Shown here in pieces: positions 14,294 through 26,048 of a stretch of DNA of 64,000 nt. Source of the stretch: Diphasiastrum complanatum. Its lineage: Eukaryota; Streptophyta; Lycopodiopsida; Lycopodiales; Lycopodiaceae. Positions within the stretch are counted from its first letter, which is position 1. Each line of letters starts with the position of its first letter. Location of the stretch: assembly GCA_029204225.1 (NCBI GenBank), contig CM055095.1:25650503-25714502 (forward strand), read 5' to 3'. Position numbers and translations under genes: made by a program. Below the pieces are notes generated by a model, which was given only the letters and a program-made list of their open reading frames with translations, was not told the DNA's origin and made no database searches.

Positions 14294-15505
14294 ATGAATG
14301 TTGAGTATCAATCTCTAATGAAGAACAAGACCTGGAGTCTTGTCATTTCTCCTACAAGTGTAAAGCCAATTGACTCTAAGTGGATCTTCAAGCTGAAGCT
14401 TAAACCAGATGGATCAATATCCAAATGGAAAGCTAGGTTGGTGGTTAAAGGATTTGAACAAGTACATGGGATAGACTACATTGAGACCTTCAGTCCAGTA
14501 GTAAAACATCATTCTATTTGTACTTTATTGGCTATATCTGCTGCAGAAGATCTAGATATTCACCAGATGGATGTCCTGACGACATTCCTACACGGATACA
14601 TACAAGAAGATGTCTACATCTATCAACCAGAAGGTTACATCCTTCAAGACAAGGAGCATCTACTATGCAAATTGCATAAGGCATTATACGGTCTGAAGCA
14701 AGCTCCAAGGGCCTGGTATGATAGAATAAATCGTTTCTTGTTGCAGCACGACTTTACCTCCTGCACCACAAATTCAAATGTGTATCTAAAACCAAAGGGG
14801 CCAAGCTATGTTATAATAGCACTATACGTTGATGATTCCCTAATCATCAGCAATTCAAATCAGTTGTTGCAAGAAACCAAGTCCTTACTCTCATCAGAGT
14901 TTGAGATGACTGATTTAGGTCCAGTCCATTACTTACTTGGAATGGAGATTCACAGAGATCGCGAGAGCAGAAGGATCACCATAAGCCAACAATCCTACTT
15001 AATTAATGTACTTCGAAGATACGACATGGAGGATTGCAAGCCCATAGACACTTCTATGGATCCAGGATGCAAGCTGTCCAAAGACATGTGCCCCAGAACA
15101 AAGGCAAATCAACAAGAAATGTGCAAGTACCCTTATCAGTCTATCATAGGTTCTCTCATGTACTCTATGATTTGCACACGACCTGATCAAGCATATGCTA
15201 TAAGCACACTGTCACGATTCATGTCCAATCCAGGCCTACAACACTGGAAAGCTCTGCAAAGAGTTATGAAGTACATTCAAGCCTCAAAGCACTATGCCTT
15301 GAGTTACAACAGAAATACAGAAGCTGCACTCTCTTTGATTACCTATTTTGATTCAGACTGGGTAGGAGACGTAGATACAGAAAATCCACCTCTGGCTACG
15401 TTTGTTTTCTTGCAGGAGGACCCATTTCATGGAATAGCAAGAAGCAGAAATGCATTTCATTATCCTCTACGGAATCAGAATATGTCGCAGCTACGTCAGC
15501 AGTGA
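14294..15505 (+). pseudogene. copia reverse transcriptase (element B1)
   Basis: A 403-codon frame covers nearly all of the copia RT (RVT_2 type). It includes the N-terminal KNKTWSLV, KWIFKLKLKPDGSI and ARLVVKGFEQVHGIDY blocks, then QMDVLTTFLHG, LYGLKQAPRAWYDRI and the catalytic ALYVDDSLIIS with both Asp residues near 14,823-14,855. LGMEIHRDR and the connection domain with SLMYSMICTRPDQAYAIS follow. The enzyme copies element RNA into DNA inside Gag particles. No catalytic loss is visible. Near 15,379 one base has been lost: the frame turns into unrelated sequence, while the RNase H continues in another frame. Sibling B2 has the extra base at this point (around 63,935). It is a pseudogene as part of a polyprotein whose integrase is broken. 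Confidence 0.88.
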
Positions 15506-15810
15506 AGGAGATTTTATGGCTTAGAAGACTACTACAGGATCTGAGATTCCCACAGTTTGGTCCAACTATACTCCAGTGCGACAATCAGAGTTGTATAGCT
15601 CTGTCGTTTAAACGACAAACTCACACAAGGACCAAACATATAGAGGTTCAACTTCATTTTCTCAGAGAGAAGGTTCAAAACGAAGACGTTGCACTAAGTT
15701 ACTGTCACACGGATATGAAGTTGGCTGACATTATGACAAAACCATTGTCAAGGGATAAACATTCTACTCTAGTAGAATTGTTAAATCTCAACTTGAGTCC
15801 AGATTCGTAG
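15502..15810 (+). pseudogene. copia RNase H C-terminal part (element B1)
   Basis: Frame-shifted relative to the RT. It reads KEILWLRRLLQDL, LQCDNQSCIAL, HTRTKHIEVQLHFLREKV and LADIMTKPLSRDKH, the standard RNase H end of copia polyproteins, with the catalytic Asp in CDNQS. The preceding RNase H sequence (ending SLSSTESEYVAATSAV) can be read in this frame from about 15,380, so only a single-base deletion separates it from RT. It is followed directly by the polypurine tract and 3' LTR. Confidence 0.85.
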
Positions 15811-15820
15811 CAGTAAGCTT

Positions 15821-15829
15821 AAGGGGGAG
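15821..15829 (+). other. polypurine tract, element B1
   Basis: AAGGGGGAG sits immediately before the TG of the 3' LTR, the expected plus-strand primer. Confidence 0.85.
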
Positions 15830-17170
15830 TGTTGGAGTTTAATCTTCTCCTACTCATCCCTGCGATCTCTCAAGAATTCTCTCTCTCTGAATCAGTCTGC
15901 AGAAATACACGCAAAGTCGAATTAGGCAGAACCGCAAAGCTATCGTCTGTCTACGGTCTGACCGAAGAGCACCGTTAAATCAATGTTTACGGAGAAACAC
16001 GACTTCAACTTGTGAAGTGAACAAACCGCAAACCGTAGGGAGTCATTAAAACCCGTAGGTTACTATCTACGAGCACTTGCAAAATCTTCAATGACAACGG
16101 AACTTAAAATCCCGGCGCCCACCGCAAGTGACCTTCTTACGATCTCCTACGACGGAAAGAGCCGTGACCTATGTCACCGGAAGATATCTCCGATGAAATA
16201 TGTGAACGAACTCAACTCTTCTCAACCGTCTGAAAACGTAAGTAACCCTACTTACGGTTATCAACGAAGTTGACTAGCGACAACGGTTTGCGAGTTCCTG
16301 CGATATCAGCCAACGAAGTTGACCCATCTCATCGTTTAGCTCCGTAAGTTATCACTTAACGGTTACCAACGAAGAAAGCAAACGATCACCGGCTGAACGA
16401 ACGACTGCGGACAAGATTACGACCACAACGGCCCAACATCCTTCCACCACGACACATACAAAGGATACGTTACTCTATACTTCTCTTCCTTCACGACGCT
16501 CCAATAACAGATCTACGGATCTTGTTTAAACAGTTGTTAATCATCTTGTAACCTGTAATTACAATAAATCAAAAGACTCTGACAACTATATATATGTATC
16601 TGAAGGAGTTAGAAAATCAGAAAGTCAGTGCGATCAAACGACCAAAAGGTCTTAAGTAGCTAGCTCCTTAGAGTTAGTGATTTATAGAGAGAGAGAGAGA
16701 GAGATCTAGAGCTGTAGCTACTGCTTTGAGTCTGCAAGTAGGAGCACACACTTATCAGCGATATTGTATTGTGTTCCGATTCCTTTTATACATATACAGA
16801 TTCGCGACTGTTCAATCTTTACGTTCTTGTTGAATGCATTTATTTCTCACTCTCTTACACACAAACACGATTATCAGAAGCAGAGGATCGCATGGTTGTC
16901 CAAGACGCCTAATGTTTCACAATCCTTCTGTTATGGCAGTTTAAAACTCCTTTTCTGATAACCTAAAAGAACAAGCTCTTAACTATGTTCTCCAAGCAAT
17001 CCACGTTCCTGAAATCGCAGTTATTACCGTGTTCATAGTCTTCATTGTTTTTTCTTACTGTTGGTAGAGACATTTTACATCGTAATCATCTCTCGTGTTC
17101 TGCTTCCGTCATGGCTCCGCTGCAGTCGCAATCAATCGTAGACCAAGTAGACCACCATCATACACTAGCA
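15830..17170 (+). repeat. 3' LTR of copia B1
   Basis: Begins TGTTGGAGTTTAATC and ends about 17,170 (CTAGCA). It carries a short AG run at about 16,686-16,703 and a TATA-like stretch, CAACTATATATATG, near 16,582. Confidence 0.85.
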
Positions 17171-17614
17171 GTTCTCTCTACATGCTACTGAAACTTTCAC
17201 TTTTCTAAAACTTCTAAAACTTTTTCTAAAACACTGCCCCACTCCCCATGAATAAAGCTACTTAGGCTGGTTTACAATGGTTTGGAAGCACTTCTCAATT
17301 TTGTGAGAAAGTTCTCACTTTTCCCTTCACAAAAAGTCTTTGACTTTGCATGCTTGGCGCATCCAAACCATTGTGTCTTTTCACATATTGCTTCACAACT
17401 GCTCTCTTGACGTTATGTAGATACTCTTGAAGCTTTACAACACTTCATTAGGTTGAGAAATGAGTGAAAATAGTTCACTCGAAGTCTGATAGCTGAAAAA
17501 TGCTCAATATCTGTCAAAGCAAGCGATTTTGACAATTCTGCATCATTTTTCTCCCTATTTGAGCTAGTCAATCACTCTCCTGCCTTTGAATTCACAATGA
17601 TACTCCCCACAGTA

Positions 17615-18143
17615 TTAAAAAAATGTTCTACAGGCTACAAAATGCTCAAAAGACGATTTTCCTCCACACTGCAAATTTTTCATGCTTTCACCTCCTGTGC
17701 GGGACATTGTCACCTCATTACGGAGTCGGTGACAAGCAATTAGAATTGAACTCAACCCTACTAAGTTTGCTATCCTACTAGTAGAAAGTAAATCCATTGT
17801 GTTCTTGAGCCATCTAATTGAAGTACCAATTCAAAGTTGGTCCAATGAGTGCCATAAAAAATAGCTCGATTTTATCTCTTGGGGTGGTCTTTCCATAGAT
17901 CTCACATGTTTTTGCATAAATTTGAAAGAATATAATTGGATATAAAGATCCATCACACTTGGGTATCTCCAAACTTGGCATTTTCCTAATTATATGATGA
18001 GGTGGTGAATAAGCAAAATTAATTTTGTTACAATCCATCTGTTCAATATTTTGAGAATGTGGTTCTTGGTATGAGAAATCTTTACTAGATTCTAGTTCTA
18101 CGTTAAATAATCTCCTTCCTAATCTCAGTATCATCCACTGCAA
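17615..18143 (-). pseudogene. gypsy-like gag fragment
   Basis: The minus frame at 17814-18143 reads MPSLEIPKCDGSLYPI, then a Phe/Tyr-rich helix, DKIELFFMALIGPTLNWYFN and a stop. This resembles the start of a Retrotrans_gag domain, in which a substrate-like P-K-D-G phrase is followed by an L-G-A-L-W-Y pattern. A further frame (17615-17797) continues less clearly. No knuckle or protease is attached. This is a weak family call from one motif pair; it may be a truncated gag of any gypsy lineage. Confidence 0.4.
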
Positions 18144-21100
18144 AGCTATATAATTGTTTAATTTAAATCTATAAGATGATGACTCACATGAAAACTCCTA
18201 TGGCCAAAGAAGAATCCCTATTCTAGAACTTTTCAACACCCTCTTTTTATCTTTGTAAAAACTCATGTTGACTTGTTTGATGGGAAAGAATAACGAGATT
18301 GAACAAATTGAGAGTGACAATCAACGAGTTTAGCAAGTTTTAAATTGCTAAATTTTTAAATAACCATGTTTAGAATTTTGATTAAGAAAAGCAACAACAA
18401 TACATTCAAAAATGCAAATCTTGTTGGAGTTTATCTCACTCATACTCATCCTATTGGTTCATTTGAGAGCTCCCATATAATTCTATGAATAGGCATTTCT
18501 CCCTTGAGAATAAACTACCATGTGAGAGGACAAATGAATGTATCATTTTTACCTATTTCCTTGCCATTGTTGGATTAAGGAATTAGGAAGGAATTTGAGT
18601 AAACCAACTATAATTTCGGTGTCGTTGCCAGGAGCAATCAGCACAATTTTTAGTTTGTTAGCATTCTCTTTATTAGAGTATGGTGCTTAATATTTATTTA
18701 GACAATTCGTTAGGACATAACAGTGTTAAACTTGCATTTTTGGTGGCGTAGGATTAGATTTTGGTTACTTTAGAGCGATTCGTTTGGTTTTCCTTACTAT
18801 TAACCAAACTTCTTTGGTCCCAGATTCGAGCCTCCCTTTGGAAACCAAGAAGCATTAACCAAACTTTAACTCTAATCAATCACCAACTTTCTCTCTTTCT
18901 ACTCTCATATAGAATGCTCAATAATCACAAAATAGCATACACATCAAAATCATAACAAATTGAGAAAAAAGGAAAAAGAGTAAAAGGAGAAACATGCAAT
19001 TGCAAAAATGATAAACCTACACTTCCATTAATAATTAAACATAATAATGGAATACATAAACCACTATTTATATTGTAGTACATGTATTGGATCCTATTCG
19101 CCAATTTTTACCTACCTAAATTTTCAAATTTCAAAATAAGTGAACTTGAATTTTATTCTACTAACTTGAATTTCAGGCCACTAATTGATTCAATTCCACA
19201 ATGGCCTAAAAACGGCTTTTATCTCTAACTATAAAATGAAATATAGTGTGTTCATTTATTCTTCAAACTATTCTGCACTATTTACATGGTGGACCTTACC
19301 AACACCCAAGAGAAACAAGATGGTCTAAATTCCATTTGTCATGAAGTAAAGAGAATGTTCATGCTTACGATGAGTCCAATACCAAGTAAGAAAGTGTGGT
19401 TGCTCACATGTTGTAATAAAAGCTACAAGTTTCAACTAGTTCTTGTCTAATTTTGTTAGATTAGAGTCATGTAGATATAGATATATCCATTAAAGTGTGC
19501 ACTTGAAAAGTTTTGCTCCACAATACAATATATTGTCCAACCCTATTGATATGACTTGAACTAACATAACACAGTCAATGCACATCTCGTTGATCAACTA
19601 ATAGCAATACAACAACAAACCCTTCTTCAAATGCATCCATGTTATCACAAAAATGAGGTCACATGTCTAGTAATTGCATTTTGATCCATCCATCACAATA
19701 TAGCAAAAATATAACTTAAAAAATTTATATGATACCTTTAATCATAACAATATTTTAGAACTTTAAAATGCCATTAAAAGATGAAAAAAACTAATGTAAA
19801 ACAATTAACCAGATAAATTTTAGAATCCAAGATTAAATACACGTACTTGTCAAATAAAGAGTGTTTTTTTGAAAAGAGCTACATTTTAATACTCACCGTA
19901 GCTTTCAAACTAAAAATTGCATTATTAAAGATTATCAATCAAGAGAGCTTTCAAACTTTCAAAAACATGTCATTGACAATAAAGAGAGAAAACGGCCAAT
20001 CATTACTCCTAGAGAGAGGAGAAAGTATATGTGAGAGAAACCATCAAAAGAAGCAAATTCTTAGGTGAATATTGAGATTAAGCACAACCTTCGAACAAAA
20101 CAAATAAAATGCAAATCATAAACTCTTGAATCTTGATGTCTTTTCCATTGGAGAATTCAATTGACACATTATCAAATAGCCCAAGAAAGATCTGGGAGTC
20201 TTTCACCAATAATGCATATGGCTATATAGGCATTGCACATTTGGGTGGTCCCAAGTAGGCTTTACATATCACAAGACAATGTAGCATCAAATCGCGATTC
20301 GAACCATTGAACCGTCAAAGCCAAATTCAAACCGGCCTAATTCAAAAAAAGAAAGAAAAAGAAAAAAAGGTTCAAACCTTTTTCCGATTCAAACCCAGCT
20401 AGCCGGTTCGAATCGACTCGAATTGCCCGATTCGAATCGGCTGGTAACCTTGTCACAAGATTGTGGGTTCAAGGAGTTAGGAGGATGTCTAATTAAAATT
20501 ATTGCATCATAATTACTTGTTGCCATGTCAAATTGATCTTTCCATTAACTAAAAAAAATGACAAATTGGTTGTAGGTTGATTAACAAACAAAATTTTTAC
20601 ATCATTGAGATTGATAGGTTATGAAGTTTAAACTTTATTATTTACTTGATATGATAGTTGATTACACTATATATCTAAATAAAATACATTGATTTTCATT
20701 GCAAATCTAAGAAGATAAGTAAGCTTGCAAACCTTAAAGAGTACGTCCAACAATCTTCCATCAAGACCACAAAGTCACAACATACTTGTAAGTTCAGCCT
20801 ATTTCTGAAAACCTAGATGAGAATAGAGCTACAATTTGATTCCAATAGAAGGTTAAATACTTACAAAAGTGATTAACATGCAAATTGCCTCTATGTACTA
20901 AGTTTGGATGTAAAAAGAACTCCAATTAGATCTTGCTAGGATAAATTACACATATCTAGTTTTCACGCTTGGTAATTGACTTAGCCTAGTGATGCGTAAC
21001 AACAAAACTATCACAATATGTAATAGGTAATGGCGACAGGTCAAACCAATCCAAAATTATCAACCGGAATTGGTGAGTAGCTATTGAAATTATTTTCAAG

Positions 21101-21939
21101 AATAGTCCTCCCCATATACATTACCTGACGTAATGGATTGTTGTCAATTTTCAAGCTTCCATTATTTTCAAAATTAAGAAACTGTAGATGAAATAAAAAT
21201 TTATGAATTTTCATGTTGGTAGATTATGAGAAATAATATAGTCCCATAATTAGCTACAAAAATTGACAAAAATCCAGTACATTCGGACAAACATGCAACA
21301 ATAATCCACATGATTATAATCTTTGTTGATAAAGGAAGCTAGCATTTTATGTTTTTGCAATTGCACCATCGATTAAAACTGTAAAGAAAAAGTTTCAAAT
21401 ACGAGATACTCGATGCAAATTTCACAAAGGATGACTTCATCTTTGAAAAGACACTCCCATGTCACGAGGCACATACTGGTGAAGAATACTTAACATCTAA
21501 AAAGAAAGGCGTTTCAAATCACAAATAAGTGAAAGGTGCAAGCAATGGTGACAACCATTGAATCATGACAAGGACTTTGACCTTGTACACATGGAAAACA
21601 ATAGTGTCATGTAATTTGTATATAAAACATAAGAAATAATGTAGAGTAGAAGTAGAAGCTTGCTAAGCCCCTACATTGTAAAGACAAACTATAAAATCAA
21701 CTTGCAAGCATGGTTGACATTATTGATTCAAAAGAGCCACCTTAACACATTTTCAAGTGGCGCGTTTTCATGCTTGAAAAAGGTGTGAACTTATGTTGTT
21801 TATATATTGCTATTTACAAGAGTTGAGAATACCTTCCGATTGGGTAGGCATGCCGCATGCATATCACCCACCTTCCAACTAATACATTTCCATGAACAAC
21901 AAAATAGCTAACAAAAGTAATGTTACATGTTTATGAACA
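18144..21939. other. no recognisable gene
   Basis: AT-rich intergenic DNA downstream of the LEA_2 gene. At about 20,295-20,445 GATTCGAA/TTCGAATC words recur, including the perfect 14-bp palindrome CCGATTCGAATCGG at 20427-20440. Nothing else coherent was seen; the 3' UTR of the LEA_2 gene must fall in the last few hundred bases. Confidence 0.5.
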
Positions 21940-23020
21940 TCATGATACAATTGGTTCCAACTCCATGTGGACTTTGTTTTCTTGTTCGATAATATCGAGT
22001 TGAATTGGATCTACCTTGATATCACTCTCGACACACACCTAAAAAAACAAAACATAAACAAGTGGGACAATCTCAACCTAATAGTCTCCAAAAACTCGAA
22101 ATGCATTGCATAAAATGTGACTCACCATCACGAGAATGCATCCCTTACCTCAAAATTGTGCTTGAGTTTCCAAAGCTTTGCATGTCCTTTGATAGTCACA
22201 ACTGAATGTAGACTCATTTCTCGCTTTGTGATGTCTTTTATAAGATCCACAATATGATTTTTGATATTAAGCCCATCTAGCTTTGCAGGGACGTCCAAAA
22301 TCTTTGTGCTATTTGCTTCTTGACTCCCTGCCGGAACCTGTCGTACACAAAATTGTGCACATTCATAAGAAGCCAATGATTTCTTCTTCCACAAAAATCA
22401 GAGAAAAAGTTAGATTTTGACCTAGGCAAACATGCTTCACTTCCTGAATTGTTAAACCCCCTCATGCCTAAACAAAAACAAGTTAGGCTATCCCCCACAG
22501 TAGCCAAGTTGGATAACAGTGCCATGAAGGTGCAAGCTGGAGACCCGCCTCCCTGCAGGATGTACAGGGTATATATTGCACACAATCAAAGCTAGTGCCA
22601 TCAAATACCATACCAGTTTAATAAGAAAGAAAAAAAACGGTTAGGGTTAGGGCTTGCCGTGGCCTGGCCAAGGGGGTCACCCCTGTAGAAGATATCCATG
22701 ACCGTGCTGGTGTATTCAATGGGAACCACATTAGGGTTGATGACTTTGATGGACAGCTCCAGCTCAAAATCCAGCACTGCATACATCAGAGGGAATTCAT
22801 TGACAAAGCGGATGTTGAAGCCCTTGAGATTGATGGATACAACCTCAAATATGGGATCCCTGGGCCGCAGAGTGTAGAGAAAAGCTGCCCCTGTTCCTCC
22901 CAGCGCCAGCGCTGCTGCAGCCACACCCACTATCGCCATGCTGCTGCCTCCTCTGCGCTGCTTTGGCCTTTCTACTACCACACCACCTGACGATCTTGCT
23001 TCCCCCTTTTCTCCTCCCAT
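21940..23020 (-). CDS. LEA_2 / NDR1-HIN1-like membrane protein, three exons
   Basis: The predicted 216-residue protein has exons 23020-22658, 22337-22149 and 22038-21940, all phase 0. The N-terminus is short, basic and Gly-rich. A membrane segment lies at about residues 28-50 (Ala/Gly/Leu-rich), followed by a LEA_2 beta domain from about 60 to 205. The family-typical INPN motif is at 94-97, YRGDPLG at 112-118, the exon-2 start VPAGS at 122-126, and an LKHNFE to VCVESD join at the third exon. Such proteins anchor in the plasma membrane or ER with the LEA_2 domain outside the cytosol. Relatives act in defence and stress responses, but the role here is unknown. The ATG at 23020 has no in-frame ATG upstream and good context (A at -3, G at +4). 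Intron 2 is GT-AG; intron 1 appears to be GC-AG. Length is normal for the family and no stop interrupts it, so it looks functional. Confidence 0.85.
22338..22657 (-). other. intron 1 of the LEA_2 gene, probable GC-AG
   Basis: A 320-bp intron. On the minus strand the exon ends GGCCACG and the intron begins GCAAGCCC; it ends ACGACAG before GTTCCGGCAG. This join keeps phase and gives GQAT-VPAGSQ, the spacing usual for LEA_2 proteins. The alternative GT donor (GGG/GTGACC with acceptor CGGCAG) also keeps frame but deletes eight conserved residues, so I prefer GC-AG. CCCTAACCCTAACC, telomere-like, lies just inside the donor. Confidence 0.65.
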
Positions 23021-23072
23021 GCTCCCCTCCTCTCCTTCCCGTGTGTGTGTGTGTGTGTCTCTCTCTCTCTCT
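23021..23072 (-). repeat. (AG)n(AC)n tract in the LEA_2 5' UTR
   Basis: On the minus strand AG repeats run directly into AC repeats and end about 19 bases before the start codon. The tract is within the region expected to be transcribed as leader. The transcription start was not located. Confidence 0.75.
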
Positions 23073-23099
23073 GAATAGAGACACGTGCAGAAAGGCTTA

Positions 23100-24736
23100 T
23101 GCTCCAAATGGCCTTTTTTTCACATTTAAGCAACCAAGCACCCACCCACGCACCCCAAGTTGATGACATTGTGCCCAGGCTCCTTCCATTGCCTAATGGA
23201 TGTTGGGCTTTTTTTGCATGACCACGATGAAACGGAATTTGCATTTGAAAAACATAATCAACTTTTCGAAAACAAAAATGTCGGCGCGGGTTGCAGGAGT
23301 GCTGCCCATTTTGCTGCTTAAGCAATTTAAAAAACAAGGAGAAAAAGCCTCAAATATCCATTAGGGGTATGATGTTAATTGTCTTACAGATGACACATAC
23401 ACACTTATTTCACATGGCTATATAAATCTTGTTTGTTGGTATGATGTTTTCAACGTCTAGTAAGTAGTTGCTACAAAGGAGCCATTTTGGCTTCCCCATG
23501 AGTCATATCTCAAGTTTATGGTGGTTTTTGATTTGGCTATATGGATCATATTTGTTGATTGTATGGCGGTTTCAATATGTCACTATTAAGGAGGAGCCAA
23601 GCCATTTTTTGCTCCCACCATCTTCTCACATGGTCGTATCATGTTTGAGTTGGGCTTGTCCACCCACATTAGATTCTTTGTGCTCCCTCGGGTTGATATC
23701 ATCAAAAAACATTTTTGGCTCCCTTGGGGCATTTTTTTAGCAAAGTGGGTGTCAAGGAATAAGCTCTTATGACGAGTTGCTCAAAGCTCATGTGTTTCGG
23801 CTTCATGAGTTTGTGCACAAAAATGTCTTCTATATATTGAATCCTTTTAAATTGCTATAAAATATATATTAATTCTTTAACTTTGAGCGTACACAAAGTA
23901 TGAGAAAGCTTATCGTGATCTTGCTTTAAAGCACCTTTTTGATTAAATTTTCTAAAACTCTCTCTACAAAAACACACACACACACACACACACAAACACA
24001 CATTGATTTTTCTTTTGCTTATGATGCTCACATTTAAAGAATATACTCATTGGTCACCTAGTTCATAATTTCTAATATAGTTCATTGGTGGAAACTTTTA
24101 GGGGACGTTTGAAAGAAAGAAAAAAGACGAGGCATTGATTACTTCTTAAATGGACAATAGTTAAGAAAAAAGTGGCAAAAATCAATACCTATGAAATATT
24201 ATAGTTCTTGTTTTAATAGTGCTTTAGCATGATAGATGAGACATAGATGTCTATAAAAATGGCATATATAATTACCTATGTTTGGTGCAACAAGTTTGGG
24301 CTATTCTTCTCTTTTGTTGTCAATTAAATAATATTTCTCTTTTGGTACTAATTTGTCTCGTCTTCCTTCTATTTCTGGCATGTTTGTCTTTTTTTCTCTA
24401 AAACTAATTTTTGTAGTTCATTTCTTCACTTGTTTGGGTTTTTTTTTGCGCGCTTACTTTTAGTTATCCTCGTTGGCTCTCCTATGCTGCTTTATTCTAG
24501 TATTTTCTCAGTTGCATGAGGTTGCTGCTTTTTGGCTTTTCAGGTTTGCTTGCTTACTCTTTTGTCCTTGGTGCCCCTTAGTGTGCTTTTACTCTTTGAG
24601 GTCAATTTTTTGCCATTGCCCTGCAAAGGCAATACTATGTGTTCATGTTGGTCAATGTAGTTTGTGCAAAACTACATTAAAGTCAACATTATAGGATTTT
24701 TGTGTCTATGAATTGAAAAGGAGTCTATACTTCATG
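23100..24736. other. upstream of LEA_2 gene; no other gene seen
   Basis: Contains the LEA_2 promoter by position, though no convincing minus-strand TATA box was found. A CA run lies at 23970-23993. Phrases such as GGCTATAT and GGAGCCA recur between 23,400 and 23,620, suggesting a worn duplication. No protein similarity was noticed. Confidence 0.45.
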
Positions 24737-25183
24737 TGTTACGTCCATGTCCGGTTCATAGAATTTAGAATAATCCTTGATGTGGATATTCAACACTCTA
24801 CTGTATGAGTTTACTAGCCTCGCCATTCTGGACTAGGCTAGTGGTGTAACTAATAACCTTGTGGGGGCCCAAGCACACCCATTAGGACATGCAAAGCTAG
24901 TGCATGGTGATTGACAACTTTTTATGCATGTAGATGAGGGCAAAAGTAATTGGATGAGAATTGGGATCCTATATGGTATAGACCTATAGGAACTCGCCCT
25001 TCTGCACTTCTAGTTTTCGGTTTCCAGTTGCCAAAAACTTCTCATCTCTTGAATCTAGTTGTTGTGGCTCAGGGGTGAAGTTGATTGAGGTTTGACTTTC
25101 GGCTTCTATTTGGTTGGGTGGTTTGTCTCCATAGCACTCACATGCAACAAGATCTTAAGGATCTACACTTGGTGATCTTTATA
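24737..25183 (+). repeat. LTR of chromovirus-like family (G3)
   Basis: Begins TGTTACGTCC, ends CTTTATA, and is directly followed by a primer site GTGGTATCAAAGC. It is diverged from but alignable with the LTR at 26758, for example GGTTGGGTGGTTTCTCC versus GGTTGGGTGGTTTGTCTCC. About 447 bp. Confidence 0.75.
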
Positions 25184-25640
25184 GTGGTATCAAAGCTTGG
25201 CTTTGCATCGATTAGAAGGTGGAGACACCTTTTGCTTTTTTGTAGCTTTTTGTTTGTAGTACCTTGTTTTTTCTTCCTAGTAGAGGAAATGACCTATAAG
25301 TAAGTGGCTTCTTGAGATCTTGATTGTTTTCAGCCTTAAGATCAGTGTTATGGACTTTCTATTGGATTATTCTCCTGATTATTGACTTATCATTTTTAAT
25401 CTTCATCCACTACATTATCCAGCTCTGCAGTTCTATGCATGTTTTTACACAACTTGCAAAAGTACATGGGATATCGCTCACAGATGGATTCGACATATTG
25501 GACATCATCGACAAACTTCGAAGACTTCGATGAACTTCGGTGACTTCGAAGACTTCGGCCACTTTGGTCATGTCGATGAATGACAGTTAATTGTTCCACT
25601 CATTTTGTGTTGGGGTGCTCTAGTCGAATAGATTAGGTGC
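25184..25640 (+). other. leader of gypsy G3 with ACTTCG repeats
   Basis: Primer site TGGTATCAAAGC at 25185, then a non-coding leader. Five ACTTCG hexamers occur at 25515, 25524, 25534, 25543 and 25552. No gag follows; the element is cut here. Confidence 0.5.
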
Positions 25641-25644
25641 GGAA

Positions 25645-26035
25645 GAAGAACACCTTAAGACTCTTCTTACAAGACACACACAAAGGAACAACAATGGAGA
25701 AAAACCACCCAACTAATGAGAAGTCACCGATCAATCTCCAGTAGCATCACCCCCGAGCCACAAGATAAGATGCAAGTGTAGAGAGAGAAAACTGGTATTG
25801 AAAACTTGAACCTGAAATGGTTGCAGGGCGAGTTTCCACCTAGATATATAGCCTTATCTTTATTGTGCATGCTCCCATGCAAGCCAAAAATATAAAGCTC
25901 TTTTCATTACTATTGATACTCTACACCATGGCAATAGATGTCCTAACCCATACACTAGCTCCACATGTCATTAGATGTGTGACTGGGCTATTAATCACAT
26001 TTTTGGCCTACTAGGAATAACGAGACATAACCAAT
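25645..26035 (-). repeat. inverted LTR of the same gypsy family
   Basis: The plus strand reads the LTR backwards: ATGGAGAAAAACCACCCAAC, GCATCACCCCCGAGCC, and an inverted TATA box (TAGATATATAGCC) near 25,840-25,855. It aligns with the inverted LTR at 30108. The edges are approximate. Confidence 0.6.
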
Positions 26036-26048
26036 CATCTTGAGTCAT

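Larger units (their letters stand above)
11192..17170 (+). mobile_element. Ty1/copia retrotransposon B1 with both LTRs
   Basis: Two long direct LTRs of about 1.33 kb bracket a primer site, a gag-protease-integrase frame, RT, RNase H and a purine tract, in copia order, for about 5.98 kb. The flanks show a near-match target duplication (ATTCT before, GTTCT after). Between the LTRs I count by eye roughly 6% differences over about 350 bp, mostly transitions, so it is not a recent insertion. Defects are an in-frame gag deletion, loss of the integrase core, and a frameshift before RNase H. Copies of the same family are B2 (62.5 kb) and, more distantly, C (52.6 kb). Confidence 0.9.

Noticed and set aside
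11192-17170. B1 as an active autonomous copia
   Set aside because: The integrase core is deleted, gag is shortened and a frameshift precedes RNase H.
20427-20440. Perfect palindrome CCGATTCGAATCGG
   Set aside because: A single short palindrome in a locally repeated GATTCGAA context; no paired site or gene next to it.
22639-22652. Interstitial telomere (GGTTAGGGTTAGGG)
   Set aside because: Only two units, inside an intron; too short to call a telomeric tract.
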